Positions 1 through 5,622 of a DNA stretch of 5,622 nt are shown in pieces. The notes under the pieces were generated by a model, which was not told the origin of the DNA, did no database searches, and worked only from the letters and a program-made list of their open reading frames with translations. This stretch comes from Oscillospiraceae bacterium (lineage in GTDB: Bacteria > Bacillota > Clostridia > Oscillospirales > Oscillospiraceae), in NCBI GenBank assembly GCA_016286595.1, contig JAEETR010000120.1, positions 1 through 5,622 of the forward strand, read 5' to 3'. Each line of letters opens with the position of its first letter. Positions within the stretch are counted from its first letter, which is position 1. The position numbers were made by a program, and so were the translations under genes.

Positions 1-887
1 AAAAAGCAGTGATTACAGCCATGGTAGGACGGCCAAACGTGGGCAAATCCACGCTGGTCAACGCCATGGTCGGAGAGAAGATATCCATAGTTTCCCCCAA
101 ACCGCAGACGACCCGCAGCAGGATCACGGCCATCACGTCCCGCGGTGACACCCAGTTCGTTTTCGTCGATACCCCGGGCTTCCACCGCGCGAGGACGAAG
201 CTGGGGGAGTATATGGACAGCGTTTCCATCCAGAGCGTGCCGGACGTGGACGCGGTGTGTCTCGTGGTGGAACCGGTGGCCAACGTGGGCGATCCGGAAA
301 GACGGCTTATAGCGCGCATAAAGGAATCCGGCGTCGCGGCGGTGCTGGCAATTAACAAGATTGATACCGTTCAGAAGGAAAAGCTGCTGGCTGTCATAGC
401 CGCCTATGCAAAGGAACACGATTTTGAGGCCGTGGTGCCTCTGTCCGCAAAAAACGGCAGCGGCGTTGATATTCTTTTGGAAGAACTCGGAAAGTTTGCC
501 GTGGAGGGTCCGCAGCTGTACCCGGACGATATGGTCACAGACCAGCCCGAGAGGATGATGTGCGCGGAGATACTGCGTGAGAAGATGCTGCTGTTCCTCT
601 CCGACGAGGTGCCCCACGGCACGGCCGTGGAGATAATCCGGTTTGCCGACGAGGACGGTATCACGAACATAGAGGCGGACATATACTGCGAGAGATCCGG
701 CCACAAGGGGATCATTATCGGTTCTCACGGCGAAATGCTCCGGAAGATAGGAGAGAGCGCCCGTCAGGAGATGGAACAGGTGCTGGGAAGAAAGGTATAT
801 CTCAAAACCTGGGTGAAGGTCCGGGAGAACTGGCGCAACAGCGCCTCAAATCTCCGGAATCTGGGTTATTACGACAGCGATTCCTGA
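1..887 (+). CDS. era: GTPase Era, 5' end cut by the window
   Basis: Era is a GTP-binding protein that binds the 3' end of 16S rRNA and helps mature the 30S subunit. The frame is open from base 3 (AAA GCA GTG ATT ...). Counting the GTG at base 9 as residue 1, the G1 loop GRPNVGKS is at 7-14, the switch I region with QTTRSR at 33-38, DTPG (G3) at 54-57, NKID (G4) at 116-119 and SAK (G5) at 146-148. A KH RNA-binding domain fills about 200-275, with its GxxG-type loop IIGSHG at 236-241. The GTG at base 9 has no SD before it, and the codons upstream (Lys-Ala) continue the usual Era N-terminus, so the true start is probably a few codons before base 1. Era proteins are close to 300 residues, so little is missing. 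It is the first visible gene of an era-yqzL-recO-mutS2 run, an order common in Bacillota. Confidence 0.96.
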   Translation, partial: KAVITAMVGRPNVGKSTLVNAMVGEKISIVSPKPQTTRSRITAITSRGDTQFVFVDTPGFHRARTKLGEYMDSVSIQSVPDVDAVCLVVEPVANVGDPERRLIARIKESGVAAVLAINKIDTVQKEKLLAVIAAYAKEHDFEAVVPLSAKNGSGVDILLEELGKFAVEGPQLYPDDMVTDQPERMMCAEILREKMLLFLSDEVPHGTAVEIIRFADEDGITNIEADIYCERSGHKGIIIGSHGEMLRKIGESARQEMEQVLGRKVYLKTWVKVRENWRNSASNLRNLGYYDSDS

Positions 888-916
888 TCGATCCAGCCAG
901 CTGTTGCCTGTCATTA

Positions 917-934
917 TCCGCGGTGAAACGCGGA
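917..934 (+). other. Small perfect hairpin in the era-yqzL gap
   Basis: TCCGCG (917-922) and CGCGGA (929-934) pair as a 6-bp stem around the loop GTGAAA. No run of T follows (next bases GAATATGATA), so it is not a classic intrinsic terminator. It may be an mRNA processing or stability element between era and the next gene, or chance in GC-rich DNA. Confidence 0.35.
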
Positions 935-943
935 GAATATGAT

Positions 944-954
944 AAAGGGGTGAT
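944..954 (+). promoter_or_regulatory. Ribosome binding site that decides the yqzL start
   Basis: AAAGGGGTGAT is a near-complete match to the 16S anti-SD complement (AAGGAGGTGAT). It ends four bases before the GTG at 959, with the G core eight bases away. An in-frame GTG at 950 lies inside this site and therefore cannot be the start, which fixes the start at 959. Confidence 0.7.
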
Positions 955-958
955 AGCT

Positions 959-1054
959 GTGAGCGATGTTATGTGGAGGCTTTTCTGGGCCACCGGAAAC
1001 ATATCCTTTTTTCTGCTGTCAAGACGAAAAAAAGACGGCGGAAGGCCGGCGTAA
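959..1054 (+). CDS. yqzL: YqzL-like small protein (31 aa)
   Basis: This is a short GTG-initiated frame between era and recO. It translates to MSDVMWRLFWATGNISFFLL followed by a basic tail SRRKKDGGRPA and TAA. YqzL of Bacillus and its relatives is a protein of roughly 40-50 residues encoded in this same slot, with the pattern W..F..TGNI..YLL near its N-terminus. Here W6, F9, T12-G13-N14-I15 and L19-L20 match that pattern. The molecular function of YqzL is unknown to me. The SD before it is excellent. The reading frame overlaps an ATG in the recO frame (TAATG, 1052-1056), which suggests coupled translation. It is shorter than the Bacillus form, and the tail after the conserved motif is lysine/arginine-rich. 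The call rests on position, SD and the short motif only. Confidence 0.72.
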   Translation: MSDVMWRLFWATGNISFFLLSRRKKDGGRPA

Positions 1055-1064
1055 TGCCGGCTTT
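1042..1064 (+). other. Hairpin enclosing the yqzL stop codon
   Basis: AAGGCCGGC (1042-1050) pairs with GCCGGCTTT (1056-1064) as a 9-bp stem with one G-U pair. The five-base loop GTAAT holds the yqzL stop codon and the first two bases of an ATG in the recO frame. Only three T follow, so termination is unlikely to be efficient. It sits four bases before the recO SD and could tune translation coupling or RNA decay between the two genes. Confidence 0.45.
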
Positions 1065-1077
1065 GCCGGGGGTGCGT

Positions 1078-1821
1078 ATGTACATAACCACGACGGGACT
1101 GGTGCTTCGTGAGTCCCAGTATATGGAGAGCAGCCGCGTGCTGACCGTGCTGACCCGGAACGAGGGGAAGATAACGGTAATGGCCCGGGGCGCAAAACAG
1201 CGCCGCAGCAGGACCGCAGGGGCATCTCAGTTCCTGGCGTATTCCGAGATGACGCTGTTTTCCCAGAACGGCCGTTATACGCTGACTGAGGCCCGTCCCA
1301 TCGAGCTGTTCGACGGCGTCAGACGGGACATCGAGCCTCTTGCCCTGGCGTCATACATCGCGCAGCTGCTTGAGACGGTGTCAGACGAGGACGATCCCGA
1401 TCCGCAGATGCTGTCTCTTGGCCTGAACGCTCTGTACGCCGTTTCAGAAGGCCGTTACGATCTGGATCATATAAAAGCCGCGTTTGAGATGAGGGTCATG
1501 TGCCTTGCCGGTTTCACGCCGGATATGGAGGCGTGCCCCGTGTGCGGCAGGACCGACATCCTTGAACCGGTTTTTTCCCTTTCAGCGGGTGTGGTCCACT
1601 GCGCCTCCTGCAGGATCGACGGTGATGGCAGAGCGATGAAGCTTCTGCCCGGCACGCTGGACGCAATGCGCCATATCGCCTTATCAGATCCGAAACGGAT
1701 ATATTCCTTTACTCTCGGCGACGAAGCAGAGGGACAGCTTCGGCAGGTGAGCGAGGCTTACATGCTTGAACAGCTGGGACACGGATTCGGTACGCTGGAT
1801 TATTATAAATCCCTGTATTGA
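1078..1821 (+). CDS. recO: DNA repair protein RecO
   Basis: RecO is the recombination mediator that works with RecR (and RecF) to load RecA onto SSB-coated single-stranded DNA and to anneal complementary strands. The protein is 247 residues, usual for the family. An N-terminal OB-fold (about 1-80) opens with the family-typical MYITTTGLVLRE and contains VLTRNEGKITVMARGAK. The helical C-terminal part carries a zinc-binding site, CPVC at 153-156 and CASC at 175-178. I chose ATG 1078 because homologues begin at this M-Y-I-T-T and because GGGGGTG (1068-1074) is a usable SD. The frame stays open back to 973, and ATG 1054 overlaps the yqzL stop, so an eight-residue-longer form (MPALPGVR) is a real alternative. 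It ends with TGA, 29 bases before mutS2, and is probably cotranscribed with its neighbours. Confidence 0.93.
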   Translation: MYITTTGLVLRESQYMESSRVLTVLTRNEGKITVMARGAKQRRSRTAGASQFLAYSEMTLFSQNGRYTLTEARPIELFDGVRRDIEPLALASYIAQLLETVSDEDDPDPQMLSLGLNALYAVSEGRYDLDHIKAAFEMRVMCLAGFTPDMEACPVCGRTDILEPVFSLSAGVVHCASCRIDGDGRAMKLLPGTLDAMRHIALSDPKRIYSFTLGDEAEGQLRQVSEAYMLEQLGHGFGTLDYYKSLY

Positions 1822-1850
1822 TCACTTTTTCCTCACAAGAGGTATATTTG

Positions 1851-4229
1851 ATGACGTTAACGGAAAAATCACTTAATACGCTGGAACTGCCCGCCGTGCT
1901 GGAGATGCTGGCGGCTGAGGCCGTATCCCCCGGAGCCAAGGAATCGGCGATGGAACTGCGGCCCACCGCGGATATGGACGAGGCGAAACGGTGGATCGAG
2001 GAGACCACCGCCGCCCACACGATGATGGTGCTCAGGAGCAGTCCCGGTTTTTCGGGCGTAAAGGACGTGCGGTCAAGTCTGCGCCGGGCCGAGGCCGGCG
2101 GTATGCTCAACACGCGGGAACTCACGGCCATCGCAGACGTGCTTCGCAACGCCAGAACAGCCATTGCATACAGCGTAGGAGACAAGACGGATCGGCAGCC
2201 GACGGCCATAGACTATCTTTTCAACGGTCTGCGGGCAAACAGATACTTTGAGGACAAGATAAATTCCTCCATCACAGGCGACGATGAACTGTCAGACAAC
2301 GCAAGCCCGGAGCTGGCCGATATCCGCCGCAAGATGCGGGCCGCCAGCGACAGGGTGCGCCAGTCGCTGCAGAAGGTGATAACCTCTCCGTCCTACGCAA
2401 AGGCCCTGCAGGAGCCCATCATAACGATGAAGAACGGGCGTTACGTGGTGCCGGTAAAGGCCGAGCAGAAGAGCGCCGTGGCAGGACTTGTGCACGACGT
2501 ATCGTCCTCCGGCGCAACGCTGTTCATCGAGCCCATGTCCGCCGTCAAGGCCAACAACGAGATACGGGAACTGATGGCCCGGGAGAAAAACGAGATAGAG
2601 CGCATCCTGATGGCACTGTCCGCCGAGGCCGCATCCTTTGCCGGCGAGATAGATCTTGACTATAAGCTGCTCACTCAGCTCGACCTCATCTTTGCCAAGG
2701 CGAAGCTGTCCTACAAGCTCAACTGCAGCGTGCCCGCGCTGTCCGACAGGGGCGAGATATTCCTGCGCCGCGCAAGGCATCCGCTGCTGCCCAAGGGCAC
2801 GGCCGTACCCATAGACGTGCATCTGGGCGGCGATTACGACACCCTTGTCATAACGGGACCCAATACCGGCGGCAAGACGGTGACGATAAAGACCATCGGA
2901 CTTCTTTGCCTGATGGCGGCCTGCGGACTTCACCTGCCTGCGGACGACGGCAGTACCGTGCCCGTATATGACAAGGTGCTCTCGGATATAGGCGACGAGC
3001 AGTCCATAAACCAGTCGCTGTCAACGTTTTCCTCTCATATGACGAATATCGTTGGGATTCTTGACGAGTGCGATGAGAGAAGCCTTATCCTTCTCGACGA
3101 GCTGGGTGCGGGCACTGATCCCACCGAGGGCGCCGCTCTCGCCGTGGCCATAATCGAGTACGCCCGCGCTCACGGCGCCGCTATCGCCGCTACGACCCAT
3201 TATGCGGAGCTGAAGATCTACGCCATGACGACGCCGGGAGTGATGAACGCCTCCTGTGAGTTCGATATAAAGACCCTGCGTCCCACGTACAGACTGCTGC
3301 TGGGGATCCCGGGCAAATCAAATGCCTTCGCCATCTCCACCCGTCTGGGTCTTCCCCAGGAGATTATAGAGGACGCCCAGCGCCGCATGGAGCGGGGAGA
3401 CGCGGAGTTCGAAGCCGCCATTACCCACCTCGAAGAGGCCAGGGAAGAGGCGGAGCTTCGCCGTATCGAAATGTCGAGGCTGCAGAGGCAGGCCGAGGAT
3501 AAACTGAAGGAAGCCGAAAAGCTGCGCTCCGAGGCTGAGAAGGAGCGGGACAAATACACAAAAAGCGCCAAGCGGGACGCCGCCGCCATTATCGCACAAG
3601 CCAGAGAACAGGCGGAGAAGACGTACCGCGAGCTCAACGATATGCGCAAGGCCGCCGCGGCGGCCACCGACTGGCAGGCCGTGAATGCTGCAAGGGCCGC
3701 CATGATGCACGATCTCAACGATGCGGAGGACGCCCTTCGCGAACACGAGGACAGACCGATCATCATCGGCGAGAACAGACCCGCGGCGGTGGGGGATACC
3801 GTGCAGGTAATCTCCATCGGCGCACGGGCCGAGGTGACCGCGATCAATCCCGACGGCTCACTTCAGCTGCAGGCGGGTATGATGAAGCTGACCGCAAAGC
3901 AGGAGGAGGTGCAGGTCATAAAGGCCGCCGCACCGAAGAAGAAACCCGCTCCCGCCGTAACGCGTACCATGACGTCCGGCAGGACCGCCAGTCAGGAGAT
4001 CGACCTTAGGGGCATGATGGCTGAGGAGGCCGTGTCCGAGGCGGAGAGGTTCCTTGATTTTGCCTCCATGCGGCACATAGAGACCGTTACGCTCATACAC
4101 GGCAAGGGCACGGGTGTGCTGCGGCAGGCCGTACAGCAGATGCTAAAAAGAAATCCTCTTGTCAAATCATTCCGTCTGGGCAGATACGGCGAGGGCGAGA
4201 CCGGCGTGACCATAGTGGAGCTCAAATAG
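1851..4229 (+). CDS. mutS2: Endonuclease MutS2 (MutS-like ATPase with Smr domain)
   Basis: MutS2 is a MutS paralogue that lacks the mismatch-reading N-terminal domain. It is linked to suppression of recombination and, in Bacillus, to splitting or cleaving at collided ribosomes. The protein is 792 residues, normal for the family. The core and clamp region covers about 1-300. The ABC ATPase follows, with Walker A GPNTGGKT at 336-343, the STFSSHM segment at 391-397, Walker B LILLDELG at 412-419, GTDPTEG at 421-427 and ATTH at 447-450. A long charged coiled coil spans about 515-600. A KOW/SH3-like segment lies at about 647-690. The C-terminal Smr nuclease domain (about 715-792) has IDLRG at 717-721 and HGKGTG at 750-755, so the catalytic motifs look intact. 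ATG 1851 follows AAGAGGT (1837-1843) at seven bases. The TTG at 1818 overlaps the recO stop and is not needed. Confidence 0.96.
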   Translation: MTLTEKSLNTLELPAVLEMLAAEAVSPGAKESAMELRPTADMDEAKRWIEETTAAHTMMVLRSSPGFSGVKDVRSSLRRAEAGGMLNTRELTAIADVLRNARTAIAYSVGDKTDRQPTAIDYLFNGLRANRYFEDKINSSITGDDELSDNASPELADIRRKMRAASDRVRQSLQKVITSPSYAKALQEPIITMKNGRYVVPVKAEQKSAVAGLVHDVSSSGATLFIEPMSAVKANNEIRELMAREKNEIERILMALSAEAASFAGEIDLDYKLLTQLDLIFAKAKLSYKLNCSVPALSDRGEIFLRRARHPLLPKGTAVPIDVHLGGDYDTLVITGPNTGGKTVTIKTIGLLCLMAACGLHLPADDGSTVPVYDKVLSDIGDEQSINQSLSTFSSHMTNIVGILDECDERSLILLDELGAGTDPTEGAALAVAIIEYARAHGAAIAATTHYAELKIYAMTTPGVMNASCEFDIKTLRPTYRLLLGIPGKSNAFAISTRLGLPQEIIEDAQRRMERGDAEFEAAITHLEEAREEAELRRIEMSRLQRQAEDKLKEAEKLRSEAEKERDKYTKSAKRDAAAIIAQAREQAEKTYRELNDMRKAAAAATDWQAVNAARAAMMHDLNDAEDALREHEDRPIIIGENRPAAVGDTVQVISIGARAEVTAINPDGSLQLQAGMMKLTAKQEEVQVIKAAAPKKKPAPAVTRTMTSGRTASQEIDLRGMMAEEAVSEAERFLDFASMRHIETVTLIHGKGTGVLRQAVQQMLKRNPLVKSFRLGRYGEGETGVTIVELK

Positions 4230-4266
4230 AGCGGGAATAGTTATAGTGCCGGAAAAAAGCCGGAGG

Positions 4267-4294
4267 AAATATTTTATATTTAATAAATTTCTCA
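4267..4294 (+). promoter_or_regulatory. AT-rich box, possible UP element
   Basis: Twenty-eight bases made almost wholly of A and T lie immediately before the -35 box of the HPr-family promoter, in otherwise GC-rich DNA. The segment includes the dyad AAATAT-TTT-ATATTT (4267-4281). Position and composition fit an UP element contacted by the RNA polymerase alpha subunits. It could also be the remnant of a mutS2 transcript end, but no solid GC stem precedes it. Confidence 0.45.
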
Positions 4295-4323
4295 TTGACT
4301 GTGGCGAAACCCTTTGATAGAAT
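4295..4323 (+). promoter_or_regulatory. Sigma-A-type promoter of the HPr-family gene
   Basis: The -35 box TTGACT (4295-4300), a 17-base spacer and the -10 box TAGAAT (4318-4323) each match consensus in five of six positions. TG one base before the -10 box (4315-4316) adds an extended -10 element. Transcription should begin near base 4330, giving a leader of about 56 bases before the ATG at 4386. This makes the HPr-family gene independent of the era-mutS2 run. Confidence 0.8.
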
Positions 4324-4353
4324 GTCATAAAACAAGTTAATCCCGGTCATTTG

Positions 4354-4366
4354 ATACAGGCTGTAT
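4354..4366 (+). promoter_or_regulatory. Operator-like dyad in the leader
   Basis: ATACAG-G-CTGTAT is a perfect inverted repeat of two six-base arms around one G. It lies about 25 bases after the predicted transcript start and six bases before the SD (4372-4377). A bound repressor here could block elongation or initiation. The one-base centre rules out an RNA hairpin with the full stem. It lacks the central CG of a catabolite-responsive (cre) site, so I do not assign a regulator. Confidence 0.35.
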
Positions 4367-4385
4367 AATATAGGAGGATACGCAA

Positions 4386-4649
4386 ATGTACGTAAAGCAA
4401 GTCGTTATCAACAATCAGGTTGGACTGCGTGCAAGACCCGCAACCTTTTTTACACAGAAGGCCAATGAGTTCAAATGCAGCGTTTGGATCGAGAAGGAAG
4501 AGCGCAGAGTGAATGCCAAGAGCCTTCTGGGCGTGCTTTCACTCGGCATCGTCAAGGGTTCCGCCATCAATATCGTGGCTGACGGCGACGATGAGGAGCA
4601 GGCGGTCGAGACCCTCTGCGAGCTCATCTCCTCCAACTTCTCCGAATAA
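4386..4649 (+). CDS. HPr-family protein with Arg15 and Ser46 (Crh-like)
   Basis: This is an 87-residue, full-length HPr fold, cytoplasmic. In HPr, His15 carries phosphate from PEP and Enzyme I to the sugar permeases, and Ser46 is phosphorylated by HPr kinase so that the protein becomes the CcpA corepressor. Here the active-site motif reads GLRARPAT (13-20): the His15 position is Arg (codon CGT, 4428-4430), while Arg17 and Pro18 are kept. The regulatory helix NAKSLLGVLSLGI (43-55) keeps Ser46. That is the pattern of Bacillus Crh (Gln15, Ser46), and FTQKANEF plus EKEERRVNAKS resemble Crh as well. The start is firm: AGGAGG (4372-4377) lies eight bases before ATG. The gene has its own promoter and terminator. 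Most likely it signals carbon status and does not transport sugar. A plain ptsH with a one-base error (CAT to CGT) is the alternative. Confidence 0.92.
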   Translation: MYVKQVVINNQVGLRARPATFFTQKANEFKCSVWIEKEERRVNAKSLLGVLSLGIVKGSAINIVADGDDEEQAVETLCELISSNFSE

Positions 4650-4666
4650 TCGATTTCAGCACCATC

Positions 4667-4698
4667 CGGCCTGTTTCTCTGAAACAGGCCGTTTACTT
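4667..4698 (+). terminator. Intrinsic terminator between the HPr-family gene and uvrC
   Basis: CGGCCTGTTTC (4667-4677) and GAAACAGGCCG (4681-4691) form a perfect 11-bp stem with the three-base loop TCT. It is followed by the T-rich tract TTTACTTT. It lies 17 bases after the HPr-family stop codon and ends just before the uvrC SD (AGGAGG, 4703-4708). Confidence 0.88.
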
Positions 4699-4712
4699 TA
4701 TCAGGAGGTCCC

Positions 4713-5622
4713 ATGTCCGAAATCCTGAAGCAGAAGGCTTTGGCGCTGCCCATGAATCCCGGCGTGTACATCATGAAAAACGCCGCCGGCGAGGTCATAT
4801 ACGTGGGCAAGGCAAAGCACCTGAAAAACAGGGTCACCAGCTATTTTCACGGCGCCCATAACCAGAAGACCGAGGCCATGATCTCGAATATCGCCGATTT
4901 CGAGGTGATAATCGCCGCGTCGGAGTTCGAGGCGCTGGTGCTGGAGAACTCCCTCATAAAGCATCACATGCCCAAGTACAACATCCTTCTCAAGGACGAC
5001 AAGGGCTATCCTTTCGTGCGGCTTTCAAAAAAGGACGAGTATCCCGTTTTTTCCATCGTCAACGAAAGAGCCGACGACGGAGCGGATTACTTCGGCCCCT
5101 TCGGCGGACGGAGCACGACTAAGGCCGCCATCGAGGCGGTACTGAAATCTCTCAAGCTTCCGACCTGCACCAGAAAATTCCCCAGAGATATCGGAAGAAA
5201 GCGGCCGTGCCTGAATTATCACATGGGAGCCTGTGAAGGCTACTGTCTTGAGGAGACTCCCCGTGAGAACTACAAAAAGGGAATAGACAAGGCCGTGATG
5301 ATATTTTCCGGCAAGACGGGAGAGCTTCTCCGTCAGCTTAAGGAGGAGATGGAGAGCGAGGCCGAAAACCTCCGTTTTGAGGAGGCGGCCCGGCTTCGGG
5401 ACACCATGAACGCGGTCTCAGCCCTGGAGACGAAACAGCACGTGTGGGCACACAGCCCCGCGGATACCGACGCCGCGGCCTTCTATCGCGGCACGGCGAA
5501 AAGCTGCTTCGTGGTGCTGCACTATATAGAGGGCAAACTGCTGGGCAAGGACATGGAACTGATGGAGGATACCCCGGAGGAGGACGGTGAAGCGCTGTCA
5601 TCCCTCATTCGGCAGTATTACG
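4713..5622 (+). CDS. uvrC: UvrABC system protein C, 3' end cut by the window
   Basis: UvrC makes the two incisions of nucleotide excision repair, 3' and 5' of a lesion held by UvrB. The first 303 residues are present; the family is about 600. The GIY-YIG nuclease for the 3' cut is at about 13-90: LPMNPGVY (12-19), IYVGKAK (29-35), Arg40, Glu78 and PKYN (87-90) match its catalytic set. Four cysteines (152, 166, 174, 178) sit at nearly the spacing of those reported to hold an iron-sulphur cluster in E. coli UvrC. The UvrB-binding UVR segment is at about 205-240 and includes FEEAARLRD. The RNase H-like 5' nuclease and the helix-hairpin-helix part lie past the window. ATG 4713 follows AGGAGG by only four bases, a short but workable gap. 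No promoter is visible between the terminator and this gene. Confidence 0.95.
   Translation, partial: MSEILKQKALALPMNPGVYIMKNAAGEVIYVGKAKHLKNRVTSYFHGAHNQKTEAMISNIADFEVIIAASEFEALVLENSLIKHHMPKYNILLKDDKGYPFVRLSKKDEYPVFSIVNERADDGADYFGPFGGRSTTKAAIEAVLKSLKLPTCTRKFPRDIGRKRPCLNYHMGACEGYCLEETPRENYKKGIDKAVMIFSGKTGELLRQLKEEMESEAENLRFEEAARLRDTMNAVSALETKQHVWAHSPADTDAAAFYRGTAKSCFVVLHYIEGKLLGKDMELMEDTPEEDGEALSSLIRQYY

Noticed and set aside
973..1077. Longer recO reading frame starting with GTG at 973
   Set aside because: It overlaps the YqzL-like gene, has no SD, and adds residues that RecO homologues do not have; the family N-terminus M-Y-I-T-T starts at 1078.
1818..1850. Longer mutS2 start (TTG at 1818)
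   Set aside because: It overlaps the recO stop codon and lacks an SD; ATG 1851 has a well-spaced AAGAGGT and gives the normal MutS2 N-terminus.
2292..2933. Long - strand open frame opposite mutS2
   Set aside because: It is antisense to conserved mutS2 sequence, including the Walker A region; its composition is that of a mirror frame in GC-rich DNA and it resembles no family I know.
3650..3665. Perfect 16-base GC palindrome in mutS2
   Set aside because: It encodes a run of five alanines with alternating GCC/GCG codons at the end of the coiled coil; simple composition explains it.
3218..3847. Long - strand open frame opposite the mutS2 ATPase end and coiled coil
   Set aside because: Its serine/alanine-rich product is what the reverse strand of a Glu/Ala/Arg-rich coiled coil yields; no SD-supported start was evident.
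4249..4281. Possible mutS2 terminator (CCGG-AAAAAAG-CCGG followed by AT-rich DNA)
   Set aside because: The stem is only four pairs and the bases after it are AGGAAATATTTT, without an immediate T run; too weak to call.
4364..4369. Second -10 box, TATAAT
   Set aside because: No -35 box lies 16-18 bases before it, and a transcript from it would begin at the SD itself; kept only as part of the dyad observation.
4513..4728. + strand open frame overlapping the HPr-like gene and the terminator
   Set aside because: It is out of frame with a well-supported gene, crosses a strong terminator, and its Ser/Arg/Pro-rich product looks like a frame shadow.

Overview
This window is a compact housekeeping stretch of a Gram-positive, Bacillota-type chromosome. 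All genes are on the + strand. The gene order era, yqzL-like, recO, mutS2, followed by an HPr-family gene and uvrC, together with purine-rich Shine-Dalgarno (SD) sites, fits a class Clostridia member of the Ruminococcaceae/Oscillospiraceae kind. That placement is inferred from gene order and protein style. The genes are GC-rich by eye, with many GCC, CTG and CGG codons, and the 156-base gap after mutS2 is clearly AT-richer.

Layout: (1) era, a ribosome-assembly GTPase, runs in from before base 1 and ends at 887. (2) A 71-base gap with a small hairpin leads to a 31-residue YqzL-like gene with a GTG start (959-1054). (3) recO follows at once; its best start is 1078, although an overlapping ATG sits at 1054. 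(4) mutS2 begins 29 bases after recO and encodes a full-length 792-residue ATPase with a C-terminal Smr domain. These four genes look like one transcription unit whose promoter lies before the window. (5) The 4230-4385 gap holds an AT-rich box, a strong sigma-A-type promoter, a leader with a perfect operator-like dyad, and a strong SD. (6) This promoter drives an 87-residue HPr-family protein, followed by an 11-bp intrinsic terminator. (7) uvrC starts just after the terminator and runs off the end of the window with 303 residues visible.

The functions are mostly genome maintenance (RecO recombination mediator, MutS2/Smr, UvrC excision nuclease) plus ribosome biogenesis (Era). The HPr-family gene is the outlier. 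It has its own promoter and terminator, it has arginine where HPr carries the phosphorylated histidine (position 15), and it keeps the regulatory serine (position 46). That combination resembles Crh, the regulatory HPr paralogue of Bacillus, and points to a carbon-catabolite signalling role instead of sugar transport.

No mobile elements, CRISPR arrays, tRNA or rRNA genes were seen, and no credible gene on the - strand. The rest of the window is ordinary core genome.
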